Assembly (NCBI RefSeq): GCF_000621545.1
Contig: NZ_JHYA01000003.1
Location: forward strand, 186,001-250,000
Direction of reading: 5' to 3'
Length of the DNA stretch: 64,000 nucleotides
Origin: Anaerovibrio lipolyticus LB2005
Lineage (GTDB): Bacteria; Bacillota; Negativicutes; Selenomonadales; Selenomonadaceae
Part shown: piece after piece, positions 17,641-26,872 of the stretch
How the letters are laid out: every line of letters starts with the position of its first letter
Numbering within the stretch: the stretch's first letter is position 1
Translations under genes and position numbers: made by a program
The notes under the pieces: model-generated
Told to the model about the DNA's origin: nothing
The model's database searches: none
The model's input: only the letters and a program-made list of their open reading frames with translations

Positions 17641-17684
17641 ATACCTTATGGGGGTATAATATACCTTATGGGGGTATATGTCAA
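17641..17684 (-). promoter_or_regulatory. csoR-copA promoter with tandem CsoR operators
   Basis: Two identical copies of ATACCTTATGGGGGTAT lie at 17641-17657 and 17661-17677, 20 bp apart. Each matches the CsoR palindrome (G-rich core flanked by TA-rich arms). On the minus strand a -35 TTGACA (17679-17684) and a -10 TATTAT (17656-17661) are 17 bp apart. The upstream operator fills the spacer and the downstream one covers the start site, so binding would block polymerase. Confidence 0.85.
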
Positions 17685-17743
17685 CATCCTTTTCCCTATT
17701 TTTCTATGTCATAAAATTATCCAAAAAAGTTTTCTATACCCTA

Positions 17744-17771
17744 TTGACATAGTTTAAAAAATGAGTATACT
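17744..17771 (+). promoter_or_regulatory. Predicted sigma-70-type promoter of amtB-glnK
   Basis: TTGACA (17744-17749) and TATACT (17766-17771) are separated by 16 bp. Transcription would begin near 17778, leaving a leader of about 280 nt before amtB. Confidence 0.65.
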
Positions 17772-17789
17772 ATGAAGCAACAACATACA

Positions 17790-18023
17790 TGGCAATGACG
17801 CCCTATGAAATCAGGTACCGGGTTTCGTGGGGTATTTTTGTTCTCCTGTAGGTTGTATTTCTCACAAAACCAAATAGAAAATGCCTATACTGTCACACAA
17901 GAAATAAGATCTCCTAGCTTTTTCTTCAGTATAGGTATAAGACAATGGCGTCTTATGGTTCTTCCTTTAAAAAAGGGGGGGATTATGAGACGCCATTCTA
18001 TTTGGGAAACATTATTGGAATAA
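17790..18023 (+). ncRNA. Structured leader upstream of amtB with a 12-codon minigene
   Basis: The leader contains a perfect 9-bp inverted repeat (CCTATACTG 17884-17892 with CAGTATAGG 17927-17935) and a 13-bp near-perfect one (17944-17956 with 17985-17997). The second pairs over an AGGGGGGG ribosome site. Just after it, ATG 17985 opens a minigene of 12 codons (MRRHSIWETLLE) ending at 18023, 36 nt before amtB. Hidden ribosome site plus minipeptide suggests a riboswitch or attenuation control of ammonium uptake. No known riboswitch class is recognised. Confidence 0.5.
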
Positions 18024-18059
18024 TCTATTTTTTATTTAAAGTGGAAAGGACTGATTATT

Positions 18060-19370
18060 ATGATTAATACCGGTGATACAGCCTGGGTCCTCATCAGTGC
18101 GGCCCTGGTATTTCTAATGACTCCCGGCCTTGCCTTCTTCTACGGTGGCATGGTCCGCAGCAAAAATGTACTTACCACAATAATGCAGAGTTTTTTTATA
18201 GTTGCATTAATTTCCGTTGAATGGGTACTTATCGGCTATGCCATGACCTTTGGCGCTGATATCAACGGCTTTATTGGCGCTTTGGATAAGGTGGGGCTCG
18301 TAGGTGTAGGCTACAATGTCCTTGAAAATGGCACCATCCCGGAGCTGGCCTTCGTAGCCTTCCAGTGTATGTTTGCCGTTATTACCCCTGCTCTTATTAC
18401 AGGTGCTTTTGCTGAACGCATGAAGTTCGCAGCCTTCGCTCTCTTTATTCTCCTTTGGGCCATCTTCATTTATAATCCAATGGCTCACTGGGTATGGGGC
18501 GGTGGCTTCCTGGCTGAGCTTGGTGCCCTTGACTTTGCAGGAGGTCTGGTAATTCACATTCTCTCCGGTGTATCCGGCCTCACTCTTTGTATTCTCCTTG
18601 GCAAGCGCGCCGGCTATGGCCGTACTGCCATGATTCCTCATAATCTTCCAATGACCGTTCTTGGTGCAGCCCTTCTCTGGTTTGGCTGGTTTGGCTTTAA
18701 TGCCGGCAGTGCCCTTGGTGCAAATGAGCTGGCTGCCAATGCCTTTGTTACCTCCCAGGCCGCAGCTGCCGCTGCAACCCTTTCCTGGGTAGTAACTGAA
18801 TGGCGGATCAGTGGCAAACCAACCATCCTTGGAGCCGCCTCTGGCTGTATCGCCGGCTTGGTAGCCATTACCCCAGCCGCTGGCTTCGTGGCCCCTCTCC
18901 CATCCGTTATTATCGGCCTTGTAGGCGGTGTGGTTTGCTACTTTGCCGTTGCTGTTCTCAAGGAAAAGCTGGGCTACGACGATGCCCTTGATGCCTTTGG
19001 TGTTCACGGTATCGGCGGTATGTGGGGTGCTATTGCAACTGGTATTTGGGCCACTACAGAAATTAATCCTGATGGTGCCAACGGTCTTTTCTATGGTGAA
19101 AGCCATCTCTTTATTGCTCAGCTCATTTCCATTGGTGTTGCAGTCGTGCTGGCAGTGGTTGGTACCACTATTCTCTACATGCTGGTTACTTTGGTGACCG
19201 AAGCCCGTGCTTCCGAGGCCGAGGAGCTTACTGGCCTTGACATCATTGAACATGGTGAGCGGGGCTATGCCCGTTCCATTCTTGGTGGCAGCCCTATTAT
19301 GGGCAGCTTTGAGGATTCCTCTGAAATGCTGGCCAACACTGTATTGAATGCCACCGCCAACAAGGCGTGA
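18060..19370 (+). CDS. amtB: Ammonium transporter
   Basis: A 436-residue Amt/MEP/Rh family channel with about eleven transmembrane helices. Conserved signatures include the N-terminal FFYGGMVRSKNVL, FAFAERM (as GAFAERMKF), the pore region FNPMAHWVWGGGF-like segment (YNPMAHWVWGGG) and DDALDAFGVHGIGGMWGA, which contains the conserved twin-His pathway. It conducts ammonium/ammonia into the cell under nitrogen limitation and is gated by GlnK, encoded immediately downstream. No cleaved signal sequence is apparent. GGAAAGGA lies upstream of the ATG after a long leader. Confidence 0.96.
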   Translation: MINTGDTAWVLISAALVFLMTPGLAFFYGGMVRSKNVLTTIMQSFFIVALISVEWVLIGYAMTFGADINGFIGALDKVGLVGVGYNVLENGTIPELAFVAFQCMFAVITPALITGAFAERMKFAAFALFILLWAIFIYNPMAHWVWGGGFLAELGALDFAGGLVIHILSGVSGLTLCILLGKRAGYGRTAMIPHNLPMTVLGAALLWFGWFGFNAGSALGANELAANAFVTSQAAAAAATLSWVVTEWRISGKPTILGAASGCIAGLVAITPAAGFVAPLPSVIIGLVGGVVCYFAVAVLKEKLGYDDALDAFGVHGIGGMWGAIATGIWATTEINPDGANGLFYGESHLFIAQLISIGVAVVLAVVGTTILYMLVTLVTEARASEAEELTGLDIIEHGERGYARSILGGSPIMGSFEDSSEMLANTVLNATANKA

Positions 19371-19388
19371 GAAAGGACAGGTGATATT

Positions 19389-19769
19389 ATGAAAATGACC
19401 AAAATTGAAATTATTACCCGTTCCAATAAGCTGGATGACCTTATGGGTGCCCTTAATGACATTGGGGTTCTCGGCATGACCGTAAGTCAGGTCTTTGGCT
19501 GCGGCCTTCAGAAGGGCCACGAGGAGGTATATCGGGGCAAGAAATACGATATAAACCTTGTACCAAAAATCAAGTTGGAAACCGTGGTCTGCGAAGTGCC
19601 TGTGGACAAGGTTCTTGAAGCCGCCCAGAAGGTCCTGCGCACCGGCAACTACGGCGACGGCAAGATCTTTGTATATGAGCTTACTGATGCGGTCCGTATC
19701 CGCACCGGCCAGAGAGGCGCCACCGCCATCATGGACATTCCTGGTGAAAAGAAAGAAGGCAAGAAATAA
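19389..19769 (+). CDS. glnK: Nitrogen regulatory PII protein
   Basis: A 126-residue PII signalling protein that senses ATP/ADP and 2-oxoglutarate and blocks AmtB when nitrogen is sufficient. Typical features are KIEIITRSNKLDDL, the T-loop GHEEVYRGKKYDI with its apical Tyr, and the C-terminal VRIRTGQRG. It is about 14 residues longer than most PII proteins because of a Lys/Glu-rich tail (GEKKEGKK). The gene starts 18 nt after the amtB stop with GAAAGGACAGG upstream, the standard amtB-glnK pairing. Confidence 0.95.
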   Translation: MKMTKIEIITRSNKLDDLMGALNDIGVLGMTVSQVFGCGLQKGHEEVYRGKKYDINLVPKIKLETVVCEVPVDKVLEAAQKVLRTGNYGDGKIFVYELTDAVRIRTGQRGATAIMDIPGEKKEGKK

Positions 19770-19868
19770 ATTCTTTAACAGCTAAATAATATTATATAAA
19801 TATTATATAATTATTATTTAACAATTATTAAAATGTTATTCTAGATTGTGTTAACCTAAACAATCTCA

Positions 19869-19910
19869 ATAAAAATGCTGGAGCCTCTTTTGAGATTCCA
19901 GTATTTTTAT
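19869..19910. terminator. Bidirectional terminator between glnK and dinB
   Basis: AAAAATGCTGGA and TTCCAGTATTTTT form the stem, with T tracts in both directions. The upstream spacer (19770-19860) is nearly pure A/T. Confidence 0.75.
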
Positions 19911-21052
19911 TTTTTAAGCAAGCTTCCCCGGGTTACTCCCAGCTTGCCAAATTTATTATTTATATCATCTATGGCCTGATAGAGCTTGTCCTTTTTCTCG
20001 TCATGGAACAGGGACACAGCCTCCATTTCCCCAAAGCCTGTGGTGGAAACACCCAACAGCCTTATATTATTAGTAATATTTAAATGTTTAAATAACTCTT
20101 TTATAGCTGTATAAATATCATTGTCGAAATTTGATGCCTCAAAAAGCTGCTTCTGCCTGGTGTAGGTGGTAAAATCCCTTGTCCGTAGCTTTAGCTGTAT
20201 GGTCTTGGCCTTAAATCCAGCTTTTCTCAGCCGCCAGCCCACCTTTACGGACAGCTCCAATAACACCTGTAAAGCATCCTCAGCGGTCTGCAGATCCTCC
20301 CCAAAGGTTACCTCATTGCCAATGGATTTGGCTCTGCCCCTTGGTGCCACCGGCCGCTCATCCTTCCCCTGGGCCAGCATAAACAAATGGGAGGCTGTTT
20401 TATCACCGAAGGTTTTATGAAGCTCCTCATAGGTCATTTTTCTAAGGTCGGCAATGGTCTTAATACGAAGTCTGTCCATTACCATGGCTGTTTTGGCCCC
20501 TACACCCCATATTCTCCTTACGGGCAACGGATCCAGAAACTCCTGCACCCTATCCCTGTCCACCACCACCAGTCCATCCGGCTTATCCAGATCCGAGGCT
20601 ATCTTTGCCAGAAACTTGTTGGGAGCAATGCCCACAGAGGCCACAATTCCCGTTTTTTCCTTTATCTCCTGCTTCAGCTTCATGGCATATTGGAGGGGAT
20701 TTTCCATAAGGCGCTCCATGCCGCTGATATCCAAAAAGGCCTCATCGATGGATAATGGCTCAATAAGAGGGGAGTAATGTTCAAAAATATCAAAAATCTG
20801 CTGGGAAACCTCACTGTAGCGGGGATAATTGCCCCGAATAAAAATTCCCTGGGGGCACAGCTTCATGGCCTTGGCAGTGGGCATGGCAGAATGGACTCCA
20901 AATTTTCTGGCCTCGTATGAGCAGGTAGACACCACTCCCCGGCCTCCAATACCGCCAACTATCAGAGGCTTTCCACGGTATTCCTTATGATCCAGCTGCT
21001 CCACCGATGCAAAGAAAGCATCCATATCCACATGCATAATGAGTCTGTCCAT
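19907..21052 (-). CDS. dinB: DNA polymerase IV (Y-family)
   Basis: A 381-residue error-prone translesion polymerase. The catalytic acidic residues are in MHVDMDAFFASVE (about residues 6-18) and PLSIDEAFLDISG (about 98-110), with the conserved STCSYEARKFGVHSAMP segment between them. The helix-hairpin-helix thumb (RRIWGVGAKTAM) and little-finger domain follow. Length is normal, though the extreme C-terminus lacks an obvious clamp-binding QLxLF motif. No LexA box was seen upstream. Confidence 0.95.
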   Translation of the reverse strand: MDRLIMHVDMDAFFASVEQLDHKEYRGKPLIVGGIGGRGVVSTCSYEARKFGVHSAMPTAKAMKLCPQGIFIRGNYPRYSEVSQQIFDIFEHYSPLIEPLSIDEAFLDISGMERLMENPLQYAMKLKQEIKEKTGIVASVGIAPNKFLAKIASDLDKPDGLVVVDRDRVQEFLDPLPVRRIWGVGAKTAMVMDRLRIKTIADLRKMTYEELHKTFGDKTASHLFMLAQGKDERPVAPRGRAKSIGNEVTFGEDLQTAEDALQVLLELSVKVGWRLRKAGFKAKTIQLKLRTRDFTTYTRQKQLFEASNFDNDIYTAIKELFKHLNITNNIRLLGVSTTGFGEMEAVSLFHDEKKDKLYQAIDDINNKFGKLGVTRGSLLKK

Positions 21053-21338
21053 AAAATTCTCCAGAAATAATTACAAACATATCTTCTAAATGTTAATTTT
21101 ATATGCTTTTCCCCAAAAAGTCGACCAAAACAGCTAAATTTATGTATATACTACAATTCCAAAAAACTTTTTAGGTATAGCCTCCTCCTTCGCCAATCAC
21201 CATGAGTTTTATATGAGCTTGGTTAATTTTTTGATAATCTTTTTCAATATTTTCTCTTTAAACTATTGTATTTGCATATTACTGTGATATAATATGATAA
21301 AAATGTTATACTAAGTTATGTTTAAGGGGTGTTTTTAT

Positions 21339-22574
21339 TTGGCTACTGTAAACGAAAACTATTTGAAATTACCAGGAAGCTATCTCTTTGCAGAAATTGG
21401 CCGCCGCGTGGCTGCCTTTAAGGAGGCCCATCCTGAGGCTGATGTTATCCGTCTGGGTATTGGTGACGTTACCCAGCCTTTGCCTGCTGTCTGCATTGAG
21501 GCCATGCACAAGGCCGTAGACGAAATGGCCCAGGCCGAAACCTTCCGGGGCTATGGCCCGGAGCAGGGCTATGACTTCCTTATTGAGGCCATCAGACAGA
21601 CCAATTATGTAGGTCGTGGCATTGATATTGCGGCAGATGAAATCTTTGTCAGCGATGGCTCCAAGAGTGACTGTGGCAATATTCAGGAGATTTTCGGCAC
21701 TGATAACAAGGTAGCCATTACTGACCCTGTATATCCTGTATATCTGGATACCAATGTTATGGCAGGCCGTACCGGTGAAATTATGGAAGACGGTCATTTT
21801 GAAGGTATTACCTACCTTCCTTGTGATGCCAGCAACAATTTCTCCCCTGACCTACCAAACGAGCGGGTAGATATGATTTATCTCTGCTGCCCAAATAACC
21901 CTACTGGCACTACCCTTTCCAAGGAGGAACTGACCAAGTGGGTAAAATACGCCAAGGATAATAAATCCGTTATTCTCTTTGATGCGGCTTATGCGGCCTA
22001 CATTACCGAGGAAGATGTGCCCCGCTCCATTTATGAAATTGAAGGTGCAAAAGAGGTGGCCATTGAGTTCCGCTCCTTCTCCAAGACTGCGGGCTTTACA
22101 GGCACCCGTTGCGGTTATACTGTAATTCCTAAGACAGTTAAAGGCTTTACAAAAGAAGGCAAGGCAGTGGAATTTAACAAGCTGTGGAACCGCCGTCACA
22201 CCACCAAATTCAATGGTACTGCCTATATAATTCAGCGTGGTGCAGCTGCCATCTACACTCCTGAGGGCCAGAAGCAGGTGAAGGAGCTGGTGGGCTACTA
22301 CATGGAAAATGCCCGCATTATCCGTGAAGGTCTTGAAGCCGCCGGCATTGAGGCCTACGGTGGCATAAATGCACCATATATCTGGCTGAAGACCCCAAAT
22401 AATATGCCATCCTGGGACTTCTTTGACAAGCTCTTAACAGAGGTAAATATTGTGGGCACCCCAGGTGCAGGCTTCGGCCCATGCGGCGAAGGCTATTTCC
22501 GCCTAACCTCCTTCGGAGACAGGGAAAACACCCTCCGTGCCGTAGAACGCATAAAAAACAAGCTTCATTTTTAA
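21339..22574 (+). CDS. dapL: LL-diaminopimelate aminotransferase
   Basis: A 411-residue PLP enzyme converting tetrahydrodipicolinate directly to LL-diaminopimelate for lysine and peptidoglycan synthesis. The start is the TTG at 21339: AAGGGG lies upstream and the family N-terminus (A[15 protein letters not shown]) begins right there; an ATG at 21318 overlaps the ribosome site. Family features include [29 protein letters not shown] and the PLP lysine in [11 protein letters not shown]. Essential cell-wall biosynthesis genes are uncommon on plasmids. Terminator at 22588. Confidence 0.95.
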   Translation: MATVNENYLKLPGSYLFAEIGRRVAAFKEAHPEADVIRLGIGDVTQPLPAVCIEAMHKAVDEMAQAETFRGYGPEQGYDFLIEAIRQTNYVGRGIDIAADEIFVSDGSKSDCGNIQEIFGTDNKVAITDPVYPVYLDTNVMAGRTGEIMEDGHFEGITYLPCDASNNFSPDLPNERVDMIYLCCPNNPTGTTLSKEELTKWVKYAKDNKSVILFDAAYAAYITEEDVPRSIYEIEGAKEVAIEFRSFSKTAGFTGTRCGYTVIPKTVKGFTKEGKAVEFNKLWNRRHTTKFNGTAYIIQRGAAAIYTPEGQKQVKELVGYYMENARIIREGLEAAGIEAYGGINAPYIWLKTPNNMPSWDFFDKLLTEVNIVGTPGAGFGPCGEGYFRLTSFGDRENTLRAVERIKNKLHF

Positions 22575-22587
22575 ATTCAATATATTA

Positions 22588-22620
22588 AAATGGGGGCTAC
22601 ATTCTGTAGCCCCATTTATT
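22588..22620. terminator. Bidirectional terminator between dapL and usp
   Basis: AAATGGGGGCTAC and GTAGCCCCATTT form a strong stem flanked by A/T runs. Confidence 0.8.
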
Positions 22621-22669
22621 TAACGCTATTTTAATATTTATTAATCACTAAAATATTGTTTTAAAATTG

Positions 22670-23083
22670 TTATTTTGCTATTAAAACAGAGCATGGTGCC
22701 TGCTCAAGTACATTGCGGCTGACGCTGCCCATGAGGATACCTTCCACCAGACTCAGGCCGCGACTGCCCATAACAATCAAATCAGTGGCGTTATCCTTGG
22801 CATAATCCACAATCTTCTCATAAGGAATACCCACATCAAGGACAGTTTCACACTCCAGCCCCTCTGGCAGGCTTTCCTTGATTTCCCCAAGGATTCTGTT
22901 CCCCTCCTCTGTTAGAGAATCGATTATCTCCTGACAAAGGTGTACAGAAATAGCCGCCTGCTGAATATTCACCACATACATAAAAATCAACTTACCAGGC
23001 TCCAGCTTGGCCAAACGTACAGCCTGCTCTATGGCCTTCTCGGATTCTTCGGATCCATCTACTGGTACTAAAATCTTGCACAT
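22670..23083 (-). CDS. Universal stress protein, UspA family
   Basis: A 137-residue single-domain Usp. The N-terminal ILVPVDGSEESEKA and the C-terminal nucleotide-binding signature LIVMGSRGLSLVEGILMGSV with following SVLIAK match the ATP-binding subclass (G-2x-G-9x-G-S/T). Cytoplasmic; role in stress adaptation inferred from family. It has its own AGGGGG ribosome site (TTAAGGGGGAATAAAT before the ATG) and lies 39 nt downstream of the DUF4867 gene, which is transcribed in the same direction, so the two may form an operon. Confidence 0.9.
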   Translation of the reverse strand: MCKILVPVDGSEESEKAIEQAVRLAKLEPGKLIFMYVVNIQQAAISVHLCQEIIDSLTEEGNRILGEIKESLPEGLECETVLDVGIPYEKIVDYAKDNATDLIVMGSRGLSLVEGILMGSVSRNVLEQAPCSVLIAK

Positions 23084-23122
23084 ATTTATTCCCCCTTAAA
23101 TTACCACAGAATTAATGGGTAT

Positions 23123-23749
23123 TTATTCAAAATCCCTTACACTTAAATTTTTACCCTTCAGCAGCCCTACCCGGCCTGTTTCGCCACTTTCAGGATGAAC
23201 CAGCAGCCACTTGTTGATGGCAAAAAGCATTGCCGACTCCCCCTTGGCCTCCGGCACCACATCCAAAGCCTCGTTGGTACCACCAGGAAGCACTACCCCA
23301 CTACGGAATTCCTTCCCATCCACACCACACGGTGCGTAATGCAGGGTTGTGGCAAATATCTCCACCACTGTACCCTTGGGTACAAAGAAGGCCTCCACCT
23401 TTGAGGTATCGTATGAATTATCCTCATAATCAATATCCCAGCGGTGCCCCACCATCAATATCATATCCGTTCCTGCAATATTGATTTCCGAATCCCTGTG
23501 GTACTCCAGACCGTTCAGTTTATCGTTAAAGCCATGGCAGCAGCCAAACTCTATTGGCATTCCCCCATATATCTCATCCATGAACTTTAAGAACAGCTTT
23601 GTTTGCTCAAAGGATGGAATAGATGCCTCATAAAGCACCTGACCCTGGGGAGCCGCTGGCAGCTTCTGAACCTCATCCATGAATTCAGTTGCATCCACAT
23701 CCAGCACCCGGCCATACATCTTGAAGCCTTCATCCAATACACTTTTCAT
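23123..23749 (-). CDS. DUF4867 family cupin-like protein
   Basis: A 208-residue protein that I recognise as DUF4867 (cupin-like beta barrel). Visible cupin-type residues include GLEYHRDSEINIAG (His/Glu, about residues 79-92), LMVGHRWDIDY and the second motif FATTLHYAPCGVDGKEFRSG. Family members occur beside sugar-isomerase genes in other Firmicutes, so a sugar or sugar-acid isomerase role is plausible but not shown by this context, which is a stress protein and thiD. A GGAGT ribosome site precedes the ATG. Confidence 0.8.
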   Translation of the reverse strand: MKSVLDEGFKMYGRVLDVDATEFMDEVQKLPAAPQGQVLYEASIPSFEQTKLFLKFMDEIYGGMPIEFGCCHGFNDKLNGLEYHRDSEINIAGTDMILMVGHRWDIDYEDNSYDTSKVEAFFVPKGTVVEIFATTLHYAPCGVDGKEFRSGVVLPGGTNEALDVVPEAKGESAMLFAINKWLLVHPESGETGRVGLLKGKNLSVRDFE

Positions 23750-23913
23750 TACGTAACTCCTCCGATTCTCTTTATGCCTTTAAAATTCGCCAAAATACTT
23801 TTCAAATCCTGCCAATCATATAAACTTTTGTTGCCAGAGGCCCTTCTTGGTTCTATACTTAAAAATGTATGTGCTTGGGATTTGAAACTTATCCCAGAGA
23901 GAGAGGGTTTATT

Positions 23914-24693
23914 ATGCAATCTGTATTAACTATTGCCGGGTCGGATTCCAGCGGGGGAGCTGGTATTCAGGCCGATATCAAGACCATTACCGCCCACAAG
24001 CTCTATGCCACCAGTGCAATTACGGCCCTGACAGCCCAAAATACCACTGGGGTGCGGGCCATTCACAACGCGCCGGCGGAATTTGTAGGGCAGCAATTAG
24101 ATGCTATTTTTGAGGATATTTCCCCTGATGCGGTAAAAATCGGCATGGTATCCTCTCCTGATATTATTCAGATTATTTCTGAAAAGCTGCGGAATTACGG
24201 GGCCATGAATATTGTGGTAGATCCTGTTATGGTATCCACCAGCGGTTCCAAGCTCCTTGAGGATGAGGCCCAGGATAATCTCTGTCGTTTGCTGCTTCCT
24301 ATTGCCAGTGTCATTACTCCTAATATCCCGGAGGCTCAGGTGCTTTCGGGCATGGAAATCAATAGTCTGGAGGATATGGAGGAGGCTGCAAAAATAATCG
24401 GCTCCAAAATCTATGGTGGTGTTCTCATAAAGGGTGGCCATTTATCTTCTACTGCCACAGATCTTCTGTACTATGATGGAGAATTTAACTGGTACCGCCA
24501 GGAGCATATTGATAATCCAAACACCCACGGCACAGGCTGTACCCTGTCCTCGGCTATTGCCTGCAATCTGGCCATGGGCTATGATTTGCCAGAGGCCATT
24601 GCCAATGCCAAGAAGTATATTACCGGTGCATTAAAGGACGGGCTGAATCTAGGAAAAGGATCCGGGCCTCTTAATCATATGTATGCGCTTTAA
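23914..24693 (+). CDS. thiD: Hydroxymethylpyrimidine/phosphomethylpyrimidine kinase
   Basis: A 259-residue ribokinase-fold kinase that phosphorylates HMP and HMP-P in thiamine biosynthesis. Diagnostic segments are LTIAGSDSSGGAGIQADIKT (N-terminus), DPVMVSTSGSKLL and the C-terminal NTHGTGCTLSSAIA anion hole with the catalytic Asp replaced in the usual GTGC context (Cys-type, as in ThiD/PdxK-like enzymes). ATG 23914 has GAGAGAGGG upstream. There are no other thi genes in the window and no TPP riboswitch was seen upstream, so it may serve salvage. Confidence 0.93.
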   Translation: MQSVLTIAGSDSSGGAGIQADIKTITAHKLYATSAITALTAQNTTGVRAIHNAPAEFVGQQLDAIFEDISPDAVKIGMVSSPDIIQIISEKLRNYGAMNIVVDPVMVSTSGSKLLEDEAQDNLCRLLLPIASVITPNIPEAQVLSGMEINSLEDMEEAAKIIGSKIYGGVLIKGGHLSSTATDLLYYDGEFNWYRQEHIDNPNTHGTGCTLSSAIACNLAMGYDLPEAIANAKKYITGALKDGLNLGKGSGPLNHMYAL

Positions 24694-24766
24694 AAGCATT
24701 TTTTAAATATTTAATTAGACTCAATATAATGTTATTTTAATATTGATTTAACATTTTATTAAAATT

Positions 24767-24970
24767 AAAAGGCAGTGACTATGTCTGTAGCGCCGCTCAT
24801 GGGTCTAAAACTTTTTGTCCTAATTAAATAGTGAAAAAAATCATAACTCGCTCACCATTAAATGGTTCGCTCAAACAAATGATTTTTTCCACTAATATTA
24901 AGGTACGGACAAAAGAGTTTCTTAACGACCCATTCGCTAATTGCTACAGACATTAGCCCCTGCCTTTTTT
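24767..24970. repeat. Very long imperfect inverted repeat (about 200 nt)
   Basis: The arms pair along most of their length: AAAGGCAG with CTGCCTTT, TGTCTGTAGC with GCTACAGACA, ATGGGTC with GACCCAT, AAAACTTTTTGTCC with GGACAAAAGAGTTT, AATCAT with ATGATT, and a central ACCATTAAATGGT. It lies between convergent genes. It may be a MITE, a structured RNA or an exaggerated bidirectional terminator. No coding sequence is present. Confidence 0.75.
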
Positions 24971-25040
24971 ATTGTTCTATAATGCCAATACTATTAATTG
25001 TAGTATCACTAGCGCTACAGCCATAGCCCCTGCTTTTATT

Positions 25041-26705
25041 TTATCTTATTGGCTTAAATTCCAGATTATGCCTTATGCCCCAGTCCACCACTGCATCCTT
25101 AATTTCGCCCTTCAATATATGATTATGGTCTCCCAGAGCCTGGGTAATAACACCCTTTACCACTTCAATGCAGGCCACAGGCTGGCCATTCTTTTCCAGA
25201 TAATAAATGGCGCATTCCCTGTTGTTCATCTTCTCTGTATAGAGATAAAAAACGCAGTTATGGAAAATCTCCGACAGCTCAAAAAGCTCCTTGCCATTGC
25301 GGGCAATCTTAAAAGAGCCCTGTGGTGTATCCTCCTCCTTCATGAGGTCACCCTTGGCCAATGTAAATTCTATTTCCATATAATGCTTATGACGGGCATT
25401 TTTTTCACGGCGCATCTGCTCAATGTCCTGCTCATACCGACGGCGCTGCTCCGCTGTCCACACATCATGGGTTTCCTTGGAAAATCCCGTGCGATAAATG
25501 GCCTGAACAAACTCATCCGTGAGTTCATCACTGGTATAGCTGTTAAACCACATATTCAGGCAGTCACGAATATCAGATGAACCGCCCTCCATGGCACTGT
25601 GGAGGATTTCTGCCACCCGTACTGGCTCCCACTTGTCCATAAGCCAGCTGCAAAGCATCTGCCACCCCACATAGGCAGGATCATACTCAGATCGCACATC
25701 CTTCTCCTGCTTTTTCCACCACCATGATATTTCGAAATTGCTTACATCTCCCCACCAATATCGCTGCCAGGCCCCTTTACGCTTGTAAAAGGCTCCAACT
25801 CGGTCAATTCCAAGCCTATCCAGATTTTGCCCCAAAAGGTGGTTAATATTATAGAAATGGGGCCATAAATTTATATCCGTAATGCCAATTTTCTGCAAAA
25901 AGAAGCATATAGCCAGTGACCGTCCATTTTCCCGATAGGCTTTCTGAAGCCCCTTGGTTTTAGGAAGCTGGAGATAATCGCAAATTAGATCAAAGTTTGT
26001 ATCATTGGTCCTTATGATTTTACGGGCAAAATCGTAGCCAAGCATATCCACATACCAGCCCACATTCACATCCAGAGGGAACTGGGTAAAATACTTCATG
26101 AGCTTGGCTGGAGGTATATCCTCCGGCACAGTGGGAATGAAGCCAAATTCCTCCTGTGAAAGCTCCTTCAAGAAGGTCATAACCCTGTCCGCAACGATTT
26201 GAGGAATTTCCACAGAAAAATCAAAGCCCTCATCGGTCCAGTCGTATTTGTAATTAAAAACACTGCCACCGGACTCCGCCTGCTCTGACTTGGACGGAAT
26301 TGCAGTGTACTGCCACTTACCATAGTCCAGCCGCAATGAATACTGCTTGCTTCCCCTTCTATGAAGCTCCACCCCATCAGGAGTGCCCATAACACTAAAA
26401 ACATCCACCAAAATAATGGCCGTTTTTTGGGGTCTATATAGCTGTAAACGCCATCTGGCCGCGGCCTTCTTATATACACAGCTGTATCGGTAATCAAAAT
26501 CACCTATATCCACATAGGCCAGAAGATGATCTGGGGACTGCTGCTCTGCCAGGGCATCAAGCTGCCTTTCACCCATTCCCTTATCAACTATGCTTAATGA
26601 AAATTTCTCAATATCCTTTTCTATCCAAGGCTCCTGGCACTCCACCCAGGCCCTGGATTTCCCGTCAAAATAATAATAGCTCTGTTCCACAAATATCCCG
26701 CCCAT
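25041..26705 (-). CDS. PcfJ-like protein
   Basis: A protein of about 554 residues with a C-terminal PcfJ-type domain, visible as LFELSEIFHNCVFYL, CAIYYLEKNGQPVACIEV and TQALGDHNH. PcfJ was first named on the enterococcal conjugative plasmid pCF10 and is widespread on mobile elements and plasmids; its biochemical role is unknown. The N-terminal half is Trp/Tyr-rich. The start is uncertain: an in-frame TTG at 26759 would lie upstream of a perfect-looking hairpin (26718-26739), so the ATG at 26705 is preferred, although its ribosome site is weak. Confidence 0.7.
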   Translation of the reverse strand: MGGIFVEQSYYYFDGKSRAWVECQEPWIEKDIEKFSLSIVDKGMGERQLDALAEQQSPDHLLAYVDIGDFDYRYSCVYKKAAARWRLQLYRPQKTAIILVDVFSVMGTPDGVELHRRGSKQYSLRLDYGKWQYTAIPSKSEQAESGGSVFNYKYDWTDEGFDFSVEIPQIVADRVMTFLKELSQEEFGFIPTVPEDIPPAKLMKYFTQFPLDVNVGWYVDMLGYDFARKIIRTNDTNFDLICDYLQLPKTKGLQKAYRENGRSLAICFFLQKIGITDINLWPHFYNINHLLGQNLDRLGIDRVGAFYKRKGAWQRYWWGDVSNFEISWWWKKQEKDVRSEYDPAYVGWQMLCSWLMDKWEPVRVAEILHSAMEGGSSDIRDCLNMWFNSYTSDELTDEFVQAIYRTGFSKETHDVWTAEQRRRYEQDIEQMRREKNARHKHYMEIEFTLAKGDLMKEEDTPQGSFKIARNGKELFELSEIFHNCVFYLYTEKMNNRECAIYYLEKNGQPVACIEVVKGVITQALGDHNHILKGEIKDAVVDWGIRHNLEFKPIR

Positions 26706-26717
26706 ATATATTACAAA

Positions 26718-26739
26718 GCGCACCTCAAAAGAAGTGCGC
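26718..26739 (-). promoter_or_regulatory. Hairpin just upstream of the PcfJ-like start
   Basis: GCGCACCTC and GAAGTGCGC arms around AAAA form a compact stem within the probable 5' untranslated region. On the minus strand the right arm contains GAGGTG, the best candidate ribosome site, so folding would hide it. Confidence 0.4.
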
Positions 26740-26872
26740 AATTTAACCTTGACAATCAAAACATTATTTTAACATTAATATAATATTAATAAATATTTTA
26801 TTAAATACTAATAAAGCGATTATTAAATGTTTATGTAACTTTTATTAAAGCCAATGGTTCTTTATGGAAAGC

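Noticed and set aside
17805-18023. A 72-codon frame in the amtB leader
   Set aside because: Low-complexity translation without a ribosome site. Only its last 12 codons, which have a strong ribosome site, look like a real minigene.
18207-19520. A 437-codon frame opposite amtB-glnK
   Set aside because: It is the reverse-strand shadow of two clear genes. The composition (Asn/His/Gly-rich) is typical of antisense frames in C/G-ending-codon genes.
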